Positions 18,864 to 31,892 of a stretch of DNA of 64,000 bases are shown one piece after another. The stretch is from positions 1 to 64,000 of the forward strand of contig JACJZI010000014.1 of the NCBI GenBank assembly GCA_020635655.1. The letters run 5' to 3'. A program made the position numbers and the translations under genes. The notes beneath the pieces are model-generated. The model was not told the origin of the DNA, searched no databases, and worked only from the letters and a program-made list of their open reading frames with translations. Each line of letters begins with the position of its first letter. Position 1 is the stretch's first letter. Origin of the DNA: Flavobacteriales bacterium. GTDB lineage: Bacteria; Bacteroidota; Bacteroidia; Flavobacteriales_F; PHOS-HE28.

Positions 18864-18871
18864 CGAAGATA
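18864..18871 (-). promoter_or_regulatory. -7 element of sigma/FecR/STN operon
   Basis: TATCTTCG on the minus strand ends 9 nt before the sigma ATG, which implies a leader of only a few nucleotides. It lies in the 25-bp gap after the upstream giant gene, so the operon probably has its own promoter. Confidence 0.5.
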
Positions 18872-18879
18872 GCGGGGCT

Positions 18880-21800
18880 TCAGCGCAGGAGCAGGATGGT
18901 ACCGGTCTGCGAGCGGACCTCCCCGTCCGCGCCGATCATGTCGAGCGTGTAGAAGTACGTGCCTTCCACCAGGCGTTCGCCGGACATCCCGCTCCGGCCA
19001 TCCCAATCGACATGGACAGCGCTTCGGTCCAGCACCCGTTCGCCCCATCGGTTGAAAATGGACAGATGCAGCGTGGCACCATCCGGGGCATCCAATGCGA
19101 TGATGTCGTTGTTGCCATCTCCGTTGGGTGAGAACACGTTCGGCACGATCAGTTCACAGGGGCCGAAGGTCACCTGCACGCTACCGCTAGCCATACATCC
19201 CATGGAGTCGGTGGCCTGGAAGGAATAGACACCGGTCGCGGAAACGGTCAATTCGTTGCCCAGTGCACCATTGCTCCAGCCGACGTCGGTCAGACCGGGC
19301 AACGTGAGCGAATAGATGGCCCCGGAACAGGGCGTCACCGGATCGAAGTCCCAGATCGCACCTGCGGACACCGAAAGCACGGAAACAGCCGTATCACTGG
19401 CGCACCCGTCCCACTCCGCCACGCAGCTCCATGTTCCGGACCCGGTGGCATCCAATGGTCCGGGCGTGATCGAGGTACCGTTGAACGGGCCGATCGGGCT
19501 CGTCCAGTGGTACTCCGCATCCGCAGGTCCATCTGCGTTCATGGTGATCGATCCACCCACACAAGCCTGCCAGGGGCCATCGAGCTGAGGCGGATCCGGG
19601 ATGGCATGTACGGTGACCATCACCGCAGCGGCGGGGCTGGTACAGGCGCCCTCGGTCTGCGTCACGAAGTAACTGGTGTCGGCCATCATTGGACCCACGG
19701 TCAGGTCATTTCCCGTTCCGATGATCTGCGTACCGTTCGGATCAGCATACCAGGTCAGATCCCCGGAACCCTGTGCGGTCACTTCGATCACCTCACCTGC
19801 ACAGGCGGACAGGTCCGGAGCGACCAATGGTTGGGTGAACGGCGTGAGGTCCACGATGACGACATCGCTCGTATCGATGCAGCCCAGGTCATCGACCACG
19901 ATCAACGTGTACCCACCGGCCTCGGTGGTCTGCAGGAACTGGGAGGGGACCGCGACCGGCTCCCACAGATAGAAAGCCTGTCCGGGGAGACCTTCGAGCA
20001 GGGCGGTATCCCCGGGACAAAGGGTGAAGGGACCCGGTTCGAGCACCTGGGCGGTGGCCGCTCCCTGTAGGATCGTGATGGATGCGAATGTGTTGACGCC
20101 GCAGGACGTGATCGCACAGGTGTAGTTACCCGGCGCCACGATGAGCTGGGACAGCCCGTTCCCCGAAAGCGGCGGCAGCCATTGGATGGAGGTGGCCGCC
20201 GGCGCCACCACGTCCACCACCACCGACTCGCCCGCGCAAAGGATGTTGTCGTCCAGGCCGGTGCCCAGATAGGGTGTGCCATAGTTCCCCATCATGACGG
20301 ATGCGCTGCTCACCGTACAGCCATCGGAGTTGATCAGGTCCACACCATATTCACCGGGGACCTGCACGGCAATGGAACTGCTGTTACCGGGGATCGGACC
20401 GTCGGGCCCGTACCATTGGAAGGCCGTACCCTGTCCGGCCACGCTCAGCAGAACGGTATCCCCCGGACAGACCATCCCGTCAGGTGGTTGCATGGCGACC
20501 GAAGGCGGGAATGGCGTGTCCACGAACACCAGGCCCGGAGCAGGAAAGGGCCAAACGCACCCGATCCCGAGGTCATAATGAATGGCCTGGTAGAAGAAGA
20601 TGCCCGGCAGGTCCACGAGCGCGGTGTCTGGCGATCCAAAGGCACCGATGAGGTCGGAGCCTGACCAATGCACCGAATCGCAGCTGATGCAATCGGTTAG
20701 GAACAACGCAACGGTATCGCCCTGGCACAGGACCTGGTCCATGGGCGGATCGAACGAGGGCAACGACACCCGCGTGATGTAGATGCTGTCGCTTGCAGTG
20801 AACAGATACTGGTCGGTGCCGCAGGGTGCGTTGCTCACGACGACCGTGACGGTGAAGGGGATCCAACCGTCCGCGAACGCACCGACCGACCAGCTCACGG
20901 AATCCGTCGTGTACACGGTCCCCGGCGCGCATCCCGCATCCGTATTGACGTTGATGGCAGTCCCTTCGGGCAGGTCCACGGGGATGTTGTTCTCGTACCA
21001 AGTGATGGCCAGGGTGCCCTGGGCACACCCCACGAGATCGCAGAGTACCGCCGAATCCTGCTCCATTGGCTGTCCCTGATAGTAGAACCGGAATTCGGCA
21101 TCCGACAGGTCCGGCAGGTCGAGCGTACCGCCATAGACGGCCGGCAAGCTGTTCACCGCGCTGCATCCTCCCGCGTTGAGCACCTGAACGGTATAGAACG
21201 CGGTGGTATCCGCCCAAACGGTGTCGCCAGGAACGGGAACACCATCCACATACCATTGCAGGCTGTCGACACCGATCAAGGTGGAAGGCCAGATCGGGAC
21301 CGGCGGCCCGCAGATCTGGATCGGCACACCCTGGAACAAGGCCACGTCGACGTTGATGCCCAGTCCGTCGGACAGCAGCACCGTCGGGTATGGCAGGATC
21401 GTCACATGGATCGAGTCCATCCCCAGGGGACATCCTCCGGGAGTGGATACCGTACAGGTGTACCAGCCCGTGGTGGTGGGGATGATCGTCGGTGTGGTCT
21501 CACCGGTACTCCAAAGGAAATGCAGCGCAGGACCGTTGTGGGGCGGATGCACGACACCGGCCTGGGACCATTGGGCGAACATGTCCATCGACAGCATGGA
21601 CGGAAAACTGCCCGGCACAGGTGGATAACAGATGGAGACCGAATCAGCGCAGCCGACCAAATTGTTCGCCATGATGCAGGGCGTGCGTGCATCGTGTTCG
21701 CATGCACCGTCCGACCCACGTTGCCAGAAGTCGTACGGTGCGCGGCCCAGCACATAGGCGCGCGCCAGGAACCCGTCCAACTGGCCCTCGGCCTCCATAT

Positions 21801-23259
21801 CCACGAAATCGCCGTAGTGTGGATCGCCGCAATAGCCCCCCAAGGTGTCATTCGCGCTCGCGGCCACGTCCGTCCCCGGCCAGGTCTGGCCATCTGAAGG
21901 GAACACCAGATGGTCGGAGAAGGCACCGCAGAAGACCAGGTCGCCTTCGGTCGTCCAGGCCAATGGACCGGACCGTTTCGCGTCCTGCCCGCCGAACTGC
22001 TGGGCATTGGTGAGGACAAGGTCGGACGCGGCATGCCGGGCGATGAACAGGTCCTCGGTGCCCGTCGCGGTGAACAGTCCCGATCCGTAAAGGTCCTGCA
22101 TGCCGGTGAACGCGCAGTCGAACGTCCCCGATACCGCCAGGCTGTCCCCTTGCAGCGCCATACCGCTCACCGAAAGCGGATGATCCGACCCCATCGACGA
22201 CGATGCAAGCAGTTGGCCGTTCGGATCGGTGCGCAAGAGATAATACGCATAGCTGCCATCCGTCTGGACCAGGTCCGGCACATCATCCACGTAGAATTGG
22301 TCCCCACGCACATCACCGCACAACAGCAGGTCGCCGTTCGGGGCCCGCAGCAGATCGCGGACATGGGTGAACAGGGCACCGCCGTAGCGGACGAACCACT
22401 GCTCCTGCCCCGTCGCCGAGAACTTCACCAGGAAGGTGGCGTTGTACATGCTGTTCGGATGCTGCAGATCGAAGGTGATGGTGTCGCTGAACTGGCCGGT
22501 GACATAGATGCTCCCGGCGGGGTCCGTCACCAGGTCGATCGCGCGATCGGTGTACTTCGCCCCACCGTGCTTCACCCAAAGCAATGCACCGTCCGCCGCA
22601 TAGCTCGCGATGAACACGTCGTAGCCCGGTTGCAGGGTGATCGGGTCCGGCAGGCTGGTGATGGACGTGTTGTCGAACCACATCGTCCCTTTGAAATCAC
22701 CTGCGATGGTCACCTGGCCGGTAGGTGATGCGGTGATCCCATAAGGTCGCTCGCCGCCCGCCGTGCTACCGGCCGTGTTGAGCCAGATACGCTGTCCTGT
22801 GGCGCCATCAAGCCGGGCGACGTACACGTCCGGTGTGCCTTGCGCGGAATAGACCAATGTATCGAACAGGGTGGCCGCGCCCATGAACTGCCCGCAGACC
22901 AATACGCTGCCATCGGCTGCGGGAAAGACCTTTGTGCCGCGATCGATCGCATTGCCCCCCCCGGTCACCAGCCAGTCCAGCGTGCCGTCCGGCTCCCATC
23001 TGCCCACGAACACATCACGCTGGCCGACCGACTGAAAGGTCTGCCCCCCCATCGTCATCGTAGCGCTGAACTCACCGGTGGCGAACAGGTCGCCCGAAGC
23101 GTCCACCTGAACGTCGGCTACCTGGTCCGCGCCGAGCCCACCGATGTCGATCGCCCAGTGGTCCTGGGCATTCCCATTAACGTGCAATAAGAACACCACA
23201 AGAGGCGCGATGCAAACGCGCGACACCCTCCCCGATCCGAAGCAATGGTGACGTTTCAC
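18880..23259 (-). CDS. Giant T9SS type-B secreted protein (SBBP propeller + CHU_C), paralogue 1
   Basis: 1459 aa, GTG start at 23259. A signal-peptide-like hydrophobic stretch covers about residues 14-32. Residues 35-480 hold SBBP-like propeller units (VDASGDLFATGEFSATMTMGG, DPAGSIYVTGQFSDTITF). Cys-containing Ig/PKD-like modules follow, with motifs CPGDTALL, CAGEVIEVTA and repeated W or Y cores. The last ~85 residues are the gliding-motility-associated CHU_C domain (VPNVFSPNGDGNNDI, FNRWGERV, GTYFYTLDM), the type B T9SS signal. It is probably translocated by T9SS and kept at the surface or released. It is clearly paralogous to the next gene upstream and follows it by 55 bp. The function is unknown; adhesion or gliding are possible. 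Confidence 0.85.
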   Translation of the reverse strand: MKRHHCFGSGRVSRVCIAPLVVFLLHVNGNAQDHWAIDIGGLGADQVADVQVDASGDLFATGEFSATMTMGGQTFQSVGQRDVFVGRWEPDGTLDWLVTGGGNAIDRGTKVFPAADGSVLVCGQFMGAATLFDTLVYSAQGTPDVYVARLDGATGQRIWLNTAGSTAGGERPYGITASPTGQVTIAGDFKGTMWFDNTSITSLPDPITLQPGYDVFIASYAADGALLWVKHGGAKYTDRAIDLVTDPAGSIYVTGQFSDTITFDLQHPNSMYNATFLVKFSATGQEQWFVRYGGALFTHVRDLLRAPNGDLLLCGDVRGDQFYVDDVPDLVQTDGSYAYYLLRTDPNGQLLASSSMGSDHPLSVSGMALQGDSLAVSGTFDCAFTGMQDLYGSGLFTATGTEDLFIARHAASDLVLTNAQQFGGQDAKRSGPLAWTTEGDLVFCGAFSDHLVFPSDGQTWPGTDVAASANDTLGGYCGDPHYGDFVDMEAEGQLDGFLARAYVLGRAPYDFWQRGSDGACEHDARTPCIMANNLVGCADSVSICYPPVPGSFPSMLSMDMFAQWSQAGVVHPPHNGPALHFLWSTGETTPTIIPTTTGWYTCTVSTPGGCPLGMDSIHVTILPYPTVLLSDGLGINVDVALFQGVPIQICGPPVPIWPSTLIGVDSLQWYVDGVPVPGDTVWADTTAFYTVQVLNAGGCSAVNSLPAVYGGTLDLPDLSDAEFRFYYQGQPMEQDSAVLCDLVGCAQGTLAITWYENNIPVDLPEGTAINVNTDAGCAPGTVYTTDSVSWSVGAFADGWIPFTVTVVVSNAPCGTDQYLFTASDSIYITRVSLPSFDPPMDQVLCQGDTVALFLTDCISCDSVHWSGSDLIGAFGSPDTALVDLPGIFFYQAIHYDLGIGCVWPFPAPGLVFVDTPFPPSVAMQPPDGMVCPGDTVLLSVAGQGTAFQWYGPDGPIPGNSSSIAVQVPGEYGVDLINSDGCTVSSASVMMGNYGTPYLGTGLDDNILCAGESVVVDVVAPAATSIQWLPPLSGNGLSQLIVAPGNYTCAITSCGVNTFASITILQGAATAQVLEPGPFTLCPGDTALLEGLPGQAFYLWEPVAVPSQFLQTTEAGGYTLIVVDDLGCIDTSDVVIVDLTPFTQPLVAPDLSACAGEVIEVTAQGSGDLTWYADPNGTQIIGTGNDLTVGPMMADTSYFVTQTEGACTSPAAAVMVTVHAIPDPPQLDGPWQACVGGSITMNADGPADAEYHWTSPIGPFNGTSITPGPLDATGSGTWSCVAEWDGCASDTAVSVLSVSAGAIWDFDPVTPCSGAIYSLTLPGLTDVGWSNGALGNELTVSATGVYSFQATDSMGCMASGSVQVTFGPCELIVPNVFSPNGDGNNDIIALDAPDGATLHLSIFNRWGERVLDRSAVHVDWDGRSGMSGERLVEGTYFYTLDMIGADGEVRSQTGTILLLR

Positions 23260-23314
23260 ACGGAAAAGTTCGCAATGCGACCATCAACTCCCAAGGACCA
23301 TCCCCGGAAAGGGA

Positions 23315-26300
23315 TCATCGGAGAATGGTGAAGTATCCCCTCAGCGTGGTCATGTGGCCTTGGACATCGCGGACTTCGAGCGCATAGTAGTATGTACCGT
23401 CCGGCACTGGCTCGTGGGTGGTGTCGTAGGTCACATCCCAGGGCGCGTTCACGGGGTCGCCAGCGTGCACCAGCACGCCCCAGCGATCGTAGATCCTCAC
23501 CTCCCCACCGATAGCGCCCACCAGGCCCAGGGAAAAGGTATCGTTCATTCCATCCCCATTTGGGGTCACCACGTTGGGTGCGACCGGAGGACAGTCGATC
23601 TCCTGCACGAACAGCGTGTCGGCCGTCGGGCAGCCGTTGCTATCGAACACAGCAACACTGTAGTTCCCACCGTTCTGGACCGTGATGCTCGTGGTGGTAT
23701 CGCCGGTATTCCAGATCGGACCCGAATAGCCCGATGGGACCTCCAATACCAGTACCGATCCGGAACAGAGCGTCATATCAGCACCCAGATCGAACGGGGT
23801 CGGTGGATACACTTCGAGGTATACGCTGTCCGCTGCGCCCGTACAGCCGTTCAGCGCCGGCACGATACCATACCAGCCCTCATCCGACGGTTGTGCAGGA
23901 CCCACCACGAGCACCGTCCCGGAATAGCCCCCGACCGGTGTCGACCAATCCACCGCAAGGCCCGCGGGGCCCAGCACTGACAACGTATCCACGGCATCCA
24001 GACAGAGATGGCCCGGTGCGATGAGCACCACATCCACCGGAACAGGCACCACGTTGACCGCGATTGACAACGGCTGACCGGTACAGCCCATGTCCTCCTG
24101 GACCAGGTAGACGAACAAGCTGTCCGCCGGTGCACTGATCATGAGATTGCCGCCCATGCCCAGCGGGATCTGCAGTGCCGGGTCCGCATACCAGGTCAGG
24201 CTCCCGCTGCCAATGGCCTGAAGCATGGCATCAGCACCCTGGCAGATGGTCACATCCTCCCCTACCACGGGAACGGTCGGTGTCAGCATCGTCAGGTACA
24301 GATCACCCTGAGCCGCACATCCCAACGGATCGGTGGCCGTCACCCCTACCACGCCCTGTTGATCGGTGATCAGGAACGGTCCCATGCTTCCATCGGACCA
24401 TTGGGGATCCGTGTAACCAACTGGAAGGTCGAGATGAAGCGTGGAACCCGGGCACAAAGCAGTGTCGGCACCCAGGTCGATCGGTGCCGGCTGATGCACG
24501 TATAGATGAACACTATCCGCCGCGCCTGTGCATCCTGCGATACCGGCGCTGGCGATGTACCAACCCGAGTCCGAAGGTCCCAAAGGTCCAACTTGCAACG
24601 TATCCGTGGCGAAAAGGCCCTGCGGTGTGTTCCATTCCACCAGGAAGGGTGAAGGCACCATGGTCACGAATTGTAGCGTTCCTCCTTGACAGACCGTATC
24701 GGCGATCATCGCCAGGTCGATATCAGGTGGCTGCACCACGTTCACCGCCACGGGCCAGGCCGGGTTGGTGCACGCACTGTCCGATCGCACCAGGTAGACC
24801 ATCAAGCTGTCCATCGGCATACCCAGATCAAGCTGCGCCCCGAACCCCATCAATTGGGTGAGCGCACTGTCCGCATACCAGGTCAGATCCCCAGGGGCCG
24901 TCTCCTCCAACACGACCGGATCTCCCGCACAGACGGTGATATCAGAGATGGTCAATGGTCCGCCCATATCATGAAGCGAGACCGGAACAGCCGCACTGGT
25001 ATCGGTGCACCCGTTGCCATCCAAAGCGACCAATGTGTAGCTGCCGGGCTGGGTGACCGTCAAGGTGCTGCCGAAAACGGCACCGGGCATCCAGAGGTAG
25101 GCCGCCTGACCACCTTGTGCGAGCAGATCGAGCGTATCACCCGGGCAAAGGGTGAAGGGACCCGGGTCGACGACCTCGGCCTGGGCGGTCCCCATGATGA
25201 TATCCACGCTCAACAGCGTGGTGATCCCACATGCCTGGACGCTGCAGGAATAGGTGCCCGGCTGGGCGACCATCTGCTCGAGGTCGCTGCCGCTCAGGGG
25301 TGCATCCCATGCGAGCGAGGATGCTCCCGTGGTGACCACCTGCAGAAGAACGGGATCCTCACCGACGCAAAGCACACCGTCGGGCAACACGTTCAGGAAC
25401 GGCGTTGCGTATCCAGTGACGAGGATCGGGTCCGAAATGAGGTAGCAGCCATTGGTATCGATCAGTTCCAGATAATATTCACCCGGCCATGTCACGTCGA
25501 TCGAGTCGTTGTTGATCGCGATCTGCCCAATGGGTCCATACCAATCGTAGCTACCCAATGCGTTGGTATAGACCGTGGCAATGGAATCCGGGCAAATGAT
25601 ACCATCGGGTGGAAAAACGTCCAGCTCGGGCACATCCGGGAATTGGATCACATGCCAGGCCGTTTCCGAGAAGGAACATCCGTTCGTATCGACGACCGTA
25701 CCGGTCACTTGATAGAGGCCTCCGCCCAAGGCGAGCAGACTATCGCTCCATTGCACGAGGATCCCACCTCCCGACCAGGCAATGGCGTCGCAGCTGTCAC
25801 AGGTGGCCACCAACAATGCCGTATCGGAGGGACATATCAGGTCGGGCGCGTCCAACACGATATCCACCGGTGTCGCCGGGAACAAGTGGACGTGGATGCT
25901 GTCCTCTGCAAGGACGGGCAGCAACAATGAATCCGAACCACAAGGGCCATTGAACACAATGACACTGGCCCAGTCATGGCTCCACCCATCCGCATTGGCG
26001 GCCACCGGCGCGCCCCAGGGACCCGGGTACAGCGATAGATGCACGCCACCATCTATGGTGTACACGTACTGCAGGCCCGCGGGCGGCGTAAAGGGCGATC
26101 CATTCAGATACCACGTAGGAGTGACCATGACGTTCACACCCTCGTAGGGACAAAGGTCCAGGGAGTCGTTCTGATCAGTGTCCTGGGGATAGCTGATCTG
26201 AAGCTCCACCGTCATGTTCGGGATGGAGAGGGTGGGCCGATCGATCACTTGGACATGGTTCTGGGTGGTGCAACCGAACGGGGTGACCATGGTGAACATA

Positions 26301-28327
26301 TAGGTACCACCGGTGTCGACCACCAGCGAATCATCGAACACCTGTCCGCCCGGCCAATGCCAATGGAAGGTGGTGGCGGTGTCCGCATTGCTGCACCAAA
26401 GCAGCGCGCTGTCCGGGTCGCAAATGCTCACCTGCCATGGCGATGGCGAGTCGTTCACCGGTGTCACGTCATCCGAGAGCAGGGGCTGCGCCGGAAAGGG
26501 GTGCACCGCCACATGGATGCTGTCGCTCAGGACGAGGCAACCGCTGCCCGAGGTGCAGGTGACCGCATACGTGCCCGTGGTGCCCACAAATAGAGAATCG
26601 GTCGTGTCTCCCGTATTCCACGCGAAGTCCAGATCGGGACCGACGAAGAAGAGACGGTGATCGATGTGGAAAGAGAATGATGGATCGATGCCGATGATCG
26701 TGCCGCCGCAGACACTGATGCTGTCCGGACAGGAGAACGCCATTGGACCCTCGCCGAGGCACAACCCGCCTGGCACGTAGTTGCATGGTGGACCATCGCG
26801 CTCCCACCAGTCATAAGGTGCTCGACCCAACACGTATCCGCGCGCAATGAAACCGTCCTTCAGCCCGTTGCTCGTGTCTGCGGCGAAATTCCCATAGTAG
26901 GGGTCGCCGCAATACCCCGACGGGTTCGGCGTCATGAGCAATTGCTGTCCACTGAATGTGGTGATATCGGCGGCAAAGGCGTCCTCGCAAGGGAATATGA
27001 TGAGATCCTCATAGCTGCCGCAGAATACGGGAGAGCCATCCAAAAGGGTGGTGATCTGCCCGGCAAGTTTTTCCTCCCGACCGCCGAATTGTTGACCACC
27101 CTTCACGAACAGGCTGTCCAGGTCATGTTGGAGAACGAAGAGGTCCTGGGGGCCCGTCGCCATCCACTGTCCTGCATGGGCGCTGTCCACCCTGCTGGTG
27201 AAGCTGCAACTGAACTGGCCCAGCACGCTCACGATGCCATTGCGCTCGTCCAAAGCCCGTCCACTGAGCAGGTCCTCTGAAGTGACCACGGTATCGGCCG
27301 CCAGTTGGCCATCGGCATCGACGCGCAGCAGATAGTATGCATAGGGAGCATTAGCGGCGATCAGATCAGGCACACTGTCCAAGAAGATCATCGTCCCCTG
27401 CAGATCACCGAGCACCAGCAGTTCGTCCATGCTCGACCATTGGATGTCGCGCACATGGTCGAAGACCGCTCCACCCACCCTCCGGAACCAAACCTCGTTG
27501 CCGGCGGGATCCAGCTTGAGCAGGAACGTCGCATTGTACATGGCGTTCGGATGGGTGGTAACGAACTGGATCGTATCACTGAACTGACCGGCCACGTAAA
27601 CGTTGCCGGCTCCATCATGCACCACGTCGATCGCGCGATCGGTGAACTTCGCGCTGCCCTGCACCACCCAAAGAGGTGTGCCACCCGGTGCATAGGAGGC
27701 GATGAAGACATCGACGCTTGGATCAAGTGAATTGGGGTCCAGCATGCTTGTGAGCGAACTTCCCGCGATGTCCGCGGTCCCGCGAAACTCCCCGGCCATG
27801 GTGACGCCACCGCCGGGTGCGATGCTCACACCATAAGGACGGTCGCTCGACAGGGCACCCCCGCCCCTTGTCGCCCAGACCAAGTTGCCGGTACTCGCAT
27901 CCAGAAGGGCCAAAAAGATGTCGGGGCCGCCGGCTGACGTGAGCGACTGTCCCATCAGGTCCGCGGTGAACATGAATTCGCCGACCACGGCGACCTGGCC
28001 GTTGACAACGGCGAGCTTGATACCGCGATCGATCCCTGGCCCCCCACCCTGCCTGAACCAGATCACCTGGCCGACGGGCGACATCTTCGCAACAAATACA
28101 TCGATGCCCGCGCTGGACTGATGGACCACTCCGCCGAATGTGATACTGCCACTGAACTCTCCCGTGAGGTAGATGTCACCCGCTGCATCGGTCTTCACAT
28201 CCGACACATGATCGTTGCCCGGACCACCGACATCTTTGGCCCAGTAGGTCTGTGCTTCTACCTCCATCGCACTTGCGACGAATGGAAGCGTGCAGACCAG
28301 TACCCGGTATATGGCATTCAGACCCAT
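23315..28327 (-). CDS. Giant T9SS type-B secreted protein (SBBP propeller + CHU_C), paralogue 2
   Basis: 1670 aa. Signal peptide to about residue 26 (VEAQ), then the same SBBP-like propeller as its neighbour (GDIYLTGEFSGSITFGG, GNVYVAGQFSDTIQF) and the same linker signature GYCGDPYYGNF and YVLGRAPYDWW. Ig/PKD-like modules follow, and then a CHU_C type B T9SS domain (APNVVTPNGDGMNDT, YDRWGVLV, GTYYYALEVRD). Its extra ~211 residues relative to paralogue 1 are explained by a tandem duplication of a ~225-aa module near the C-terminus. It probably works with or substitutes for paralogue 1. No catalytic motif was seen. TATCTTCC on the minus strand at 28361-28368 may be its -7 element. Confidence 0.85.
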   Translation of the reverse strand: MGLNAIYRVLVCTLPFVASAMEVEAQTYWAKDVGGPGNDHVSDVKTDAAGDIYLTGEFSGSITFGGVVHQSSAGIDVFVAKMSPVGQVIWFRQGGGPGIDRGIKLAVVNGQVAVVGEFMFTADLMGQSLTSAGGPDIFLALLDASTGNLVWATRGGGALSSDRPYGVSIAPGGGVTMAGEFRGTADIAGSSLTSMLDPNSLDPSVDVFIASYAPGGTPLWVVQGSAKFTDRAIDVVHDGAGNVYVAGQFSDTIQFVTTHPNAMYNATFLLKLDPAGNEVWFRRVGGAVFDHVRDIQWSSMDELLVLGDLQGTMIFLDSVPDLIAANAPYAYYLLRVDADGQLAADTVVTSEDLLSGRALDERNGIVSVLGQFSCSFTSRVDSAHAGQWMATGPQDLFVLQHDLDSLFVKGGQQFGGREEKLAGQITTLLDGSPVFCGSYEDLIIFPCEDAFAADITTFSGQQLLMTPNPSGYCGDPYYGNFAADTSNGLKDGFIARGYVLGRAPYDWWERDGPPCNYVPGGLCLGEGPMAFSCPDSISVCGGTIIGIDPSFSFHIDHRLFFVGPDLDFAWNTGDTTDSLFVGTTGTYAVTCTSGSGCLVLSDSIHVAVHPFPAQPLLSDDVTPVNDSPSPWQVSICDPDSALLWCSNADTATTFHWHWPGGQVFDDSLVVDTGGTYMFTMVTPFGCTTQNHVQVIDRPTLSIPNMTVELQISYPQDTDQNDSLDLCPYEGVNVMVTPTWYLNGSPFTPPAGLQYVYTIDGGVHLSLYPGPWGAPVAANADGWSHDWASVIVFNGPCGSDSLLLPVLAEDSIHVHLFPATPVDIVLDAPDLICPSDTALLVATCDSCDAIAWSGGGILVQWSDSLLALGGGLYQVTGTVVDTNGCSFSETAWHVIQFPDVPELDVFPPDGIICPDSIATVYTNALGSYDWYGPIGQIAINNDSIDVTWPGEYYLELIDTNGCYLISDPILVTGYATPFLNVLPDGVLCVGEDPVLLQVVTTGASSLAWDAPLSGSDLEQMVAQPGTYSCSVQACGITTLLSVDIIMGTAQAEVVDPGPFTLCPGDTLDLLAQGGQAAYLWMPGAVFGSTLTVTQPGSYTLVALDGNGCTDTSAAVPVSLHDMGGPLTISDITVCAGDPVVLEETAPGDLTWYADSALTQLMGFGAQLDLGMPMDSLMVYLVRSDSACTNPAWPVAVNVVQPPDIDLAMIADTVCQGGTLQFVTMVPSPFLVEWNTPQGLFATDTLQVGPLGPSDSGWYIASAGIAGCTGAADSVHLYVHQPAPIDLGADTALCPGSTLHLDLPVGYTDPQWSDGSMGPFLITDQQGVVGVTATDPLGCAAQGDLYLTMLTPTVPVVGEDVTICQGADAMLQAIGSGSLTWYADPALQIPLGMGGNLMISAPADSLFVYLVQEDMGCTGQPLSIAVNVVPVPVDVVLIAPGHLCLDAVDTLSVLGPAGLAVDWSTPVGGYSGTVLVVGPAQPSDEGWYGIVPALNGCTGAADSVYLEVYPPTPFDLGADMTLCSGSVLVLEVPSGYSGPIWNTGDTTTSITVQNGGNYSVAVFDSNGCPTADTLFVQEIDCPPVAPNVVTPNGDGMNDTFSLGLVGAIGGEVRIYDRWGVLVHAGDPVNAPWDVTYDTTHEPVPDGTYYYALEVRDVQGHMTTLRGYFTILR
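23590..24945 (-). repeat. Tandem ~225-aa module duplication
   Basis: Two adjacent coding modules of about 680 bp each. One runs from ITVCAG...LTWYADSALTQ to TATDPLGCA, the other from VTICQG...LTWYADPALQI to AVFDSNGCP. Both contain CTGAADSV followed by DLGAD and a Cys-Ser/Pro-Gly. Paralogue 1 has only one such module. Boundaries are approximate. Confidence 0.75.
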
Positions 28328-28584
28328 GCCTTGGAGCGGTCGCGTTGAGCGACTTCATTCGGAAGATACCCCTTCTGTCCATTCCGCTGTCTGGCCTGTG
28401 TCCCACAACTTGGAAATATCCCGGGGCGATATGCAACTCCGGCTCTCCCGGGCGAGGTGACGATCGGTCGTGTCCAGAGATGCAAGGCTGACGGATCGGC
28501 ACAAGTCCCATGTCCAACGTGCCGATCGGTCCGGTCCGGGAACACGGTATCCGCTTTGTTGGACCCGGCGCAGATCATCGCATC

Positions 28585-31245
<2,661 letters not shown>

Positions 31246-31406
31246 TCAGGCCGGTGACCGGGCATGGCAAGTTTTCCACCGTTCCGGCCATGATCTTCAG
31301 GGGAACGCGCCGATCGTGGGATTGATCGTGAAAAACCCAAGAGCAGGGGAAGGGCCCACTTGCGTTGATGGGCCTAGCTTGCCGCCGTCAAGCATTGAAG
31401 CGAAAG

Positions 31407-31850
31407 ATGACCCTGCACCACGCATTGGACGAGATGAACACCACACTGCGCCAGACCCGCGCCCGCCTCTTGGCTCCGCTGGACCTTGGACAGCAGGTGG
31501 TCCCCGATGACCCCGAGATCTTCGTGGAGGATGTGCTCCTCTACGTGATGGACGAATGGGGTGCGGACCTGCGCGAGAAGGGCCATGTGCTGGAGCAGGA
31601 CCACGATTGGAAGGACGAGGTGAACCATTATCCCCTTTTCCGGCTCCGCATGGCCGGCGGTCGGACCCTGTTCCTCCATTTCACGGGACAATACCCCGGA
31701 CAACTTCATCTGACCGTGTCCAAGGCCATGCGTCGCATGAGCCAGTTCAGTGATGCCGAGATGTTCAATTTTCCGCTGCCGGTGACCATGGACCCGAACG
31801 TGCTCCTGTTCGGCCTGATCGATGGCATGAAGGACATGGCCGTCGCCTGA
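31407..31850 (+). CDS. Conserved hypothetical protein
   Basis: 147 aa from the ATG at 31407; an in-frame ATG 42 nt upstream gives a less natural N-terminus. The protein is soluble, with no signal peptide, a helical start (ALDEMNTTLRQTRARL) and an alpha/beta rest with the pattern LFLHFTGQYPGQLHLTVSKAMRRMSQF. I do not recognise the family. TAGCTTGC at 31375-31382 may be its -7 element. The SixA-like gene starts 42 nt downstream in the same direction. Confidence 0.6.
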   Translation: MTLHHALDEMNTTLRQTRARLLAPLDLGQQVVPDDPEIFVEDVLLYVMDEWGADLREKGHVLEQDHDWKDEVNHYPLFRLRMAGGRTLFLHFTGQYPGQLHLTVSKAMRRMSQFSDAEMFNFPLPVTMDPNVLLFGLIDGMKDMAVA

Positions 31851-31892
31851 TCCGATCCGGCTGACCTTATCTTGGTGGGGAACACGACCCTG

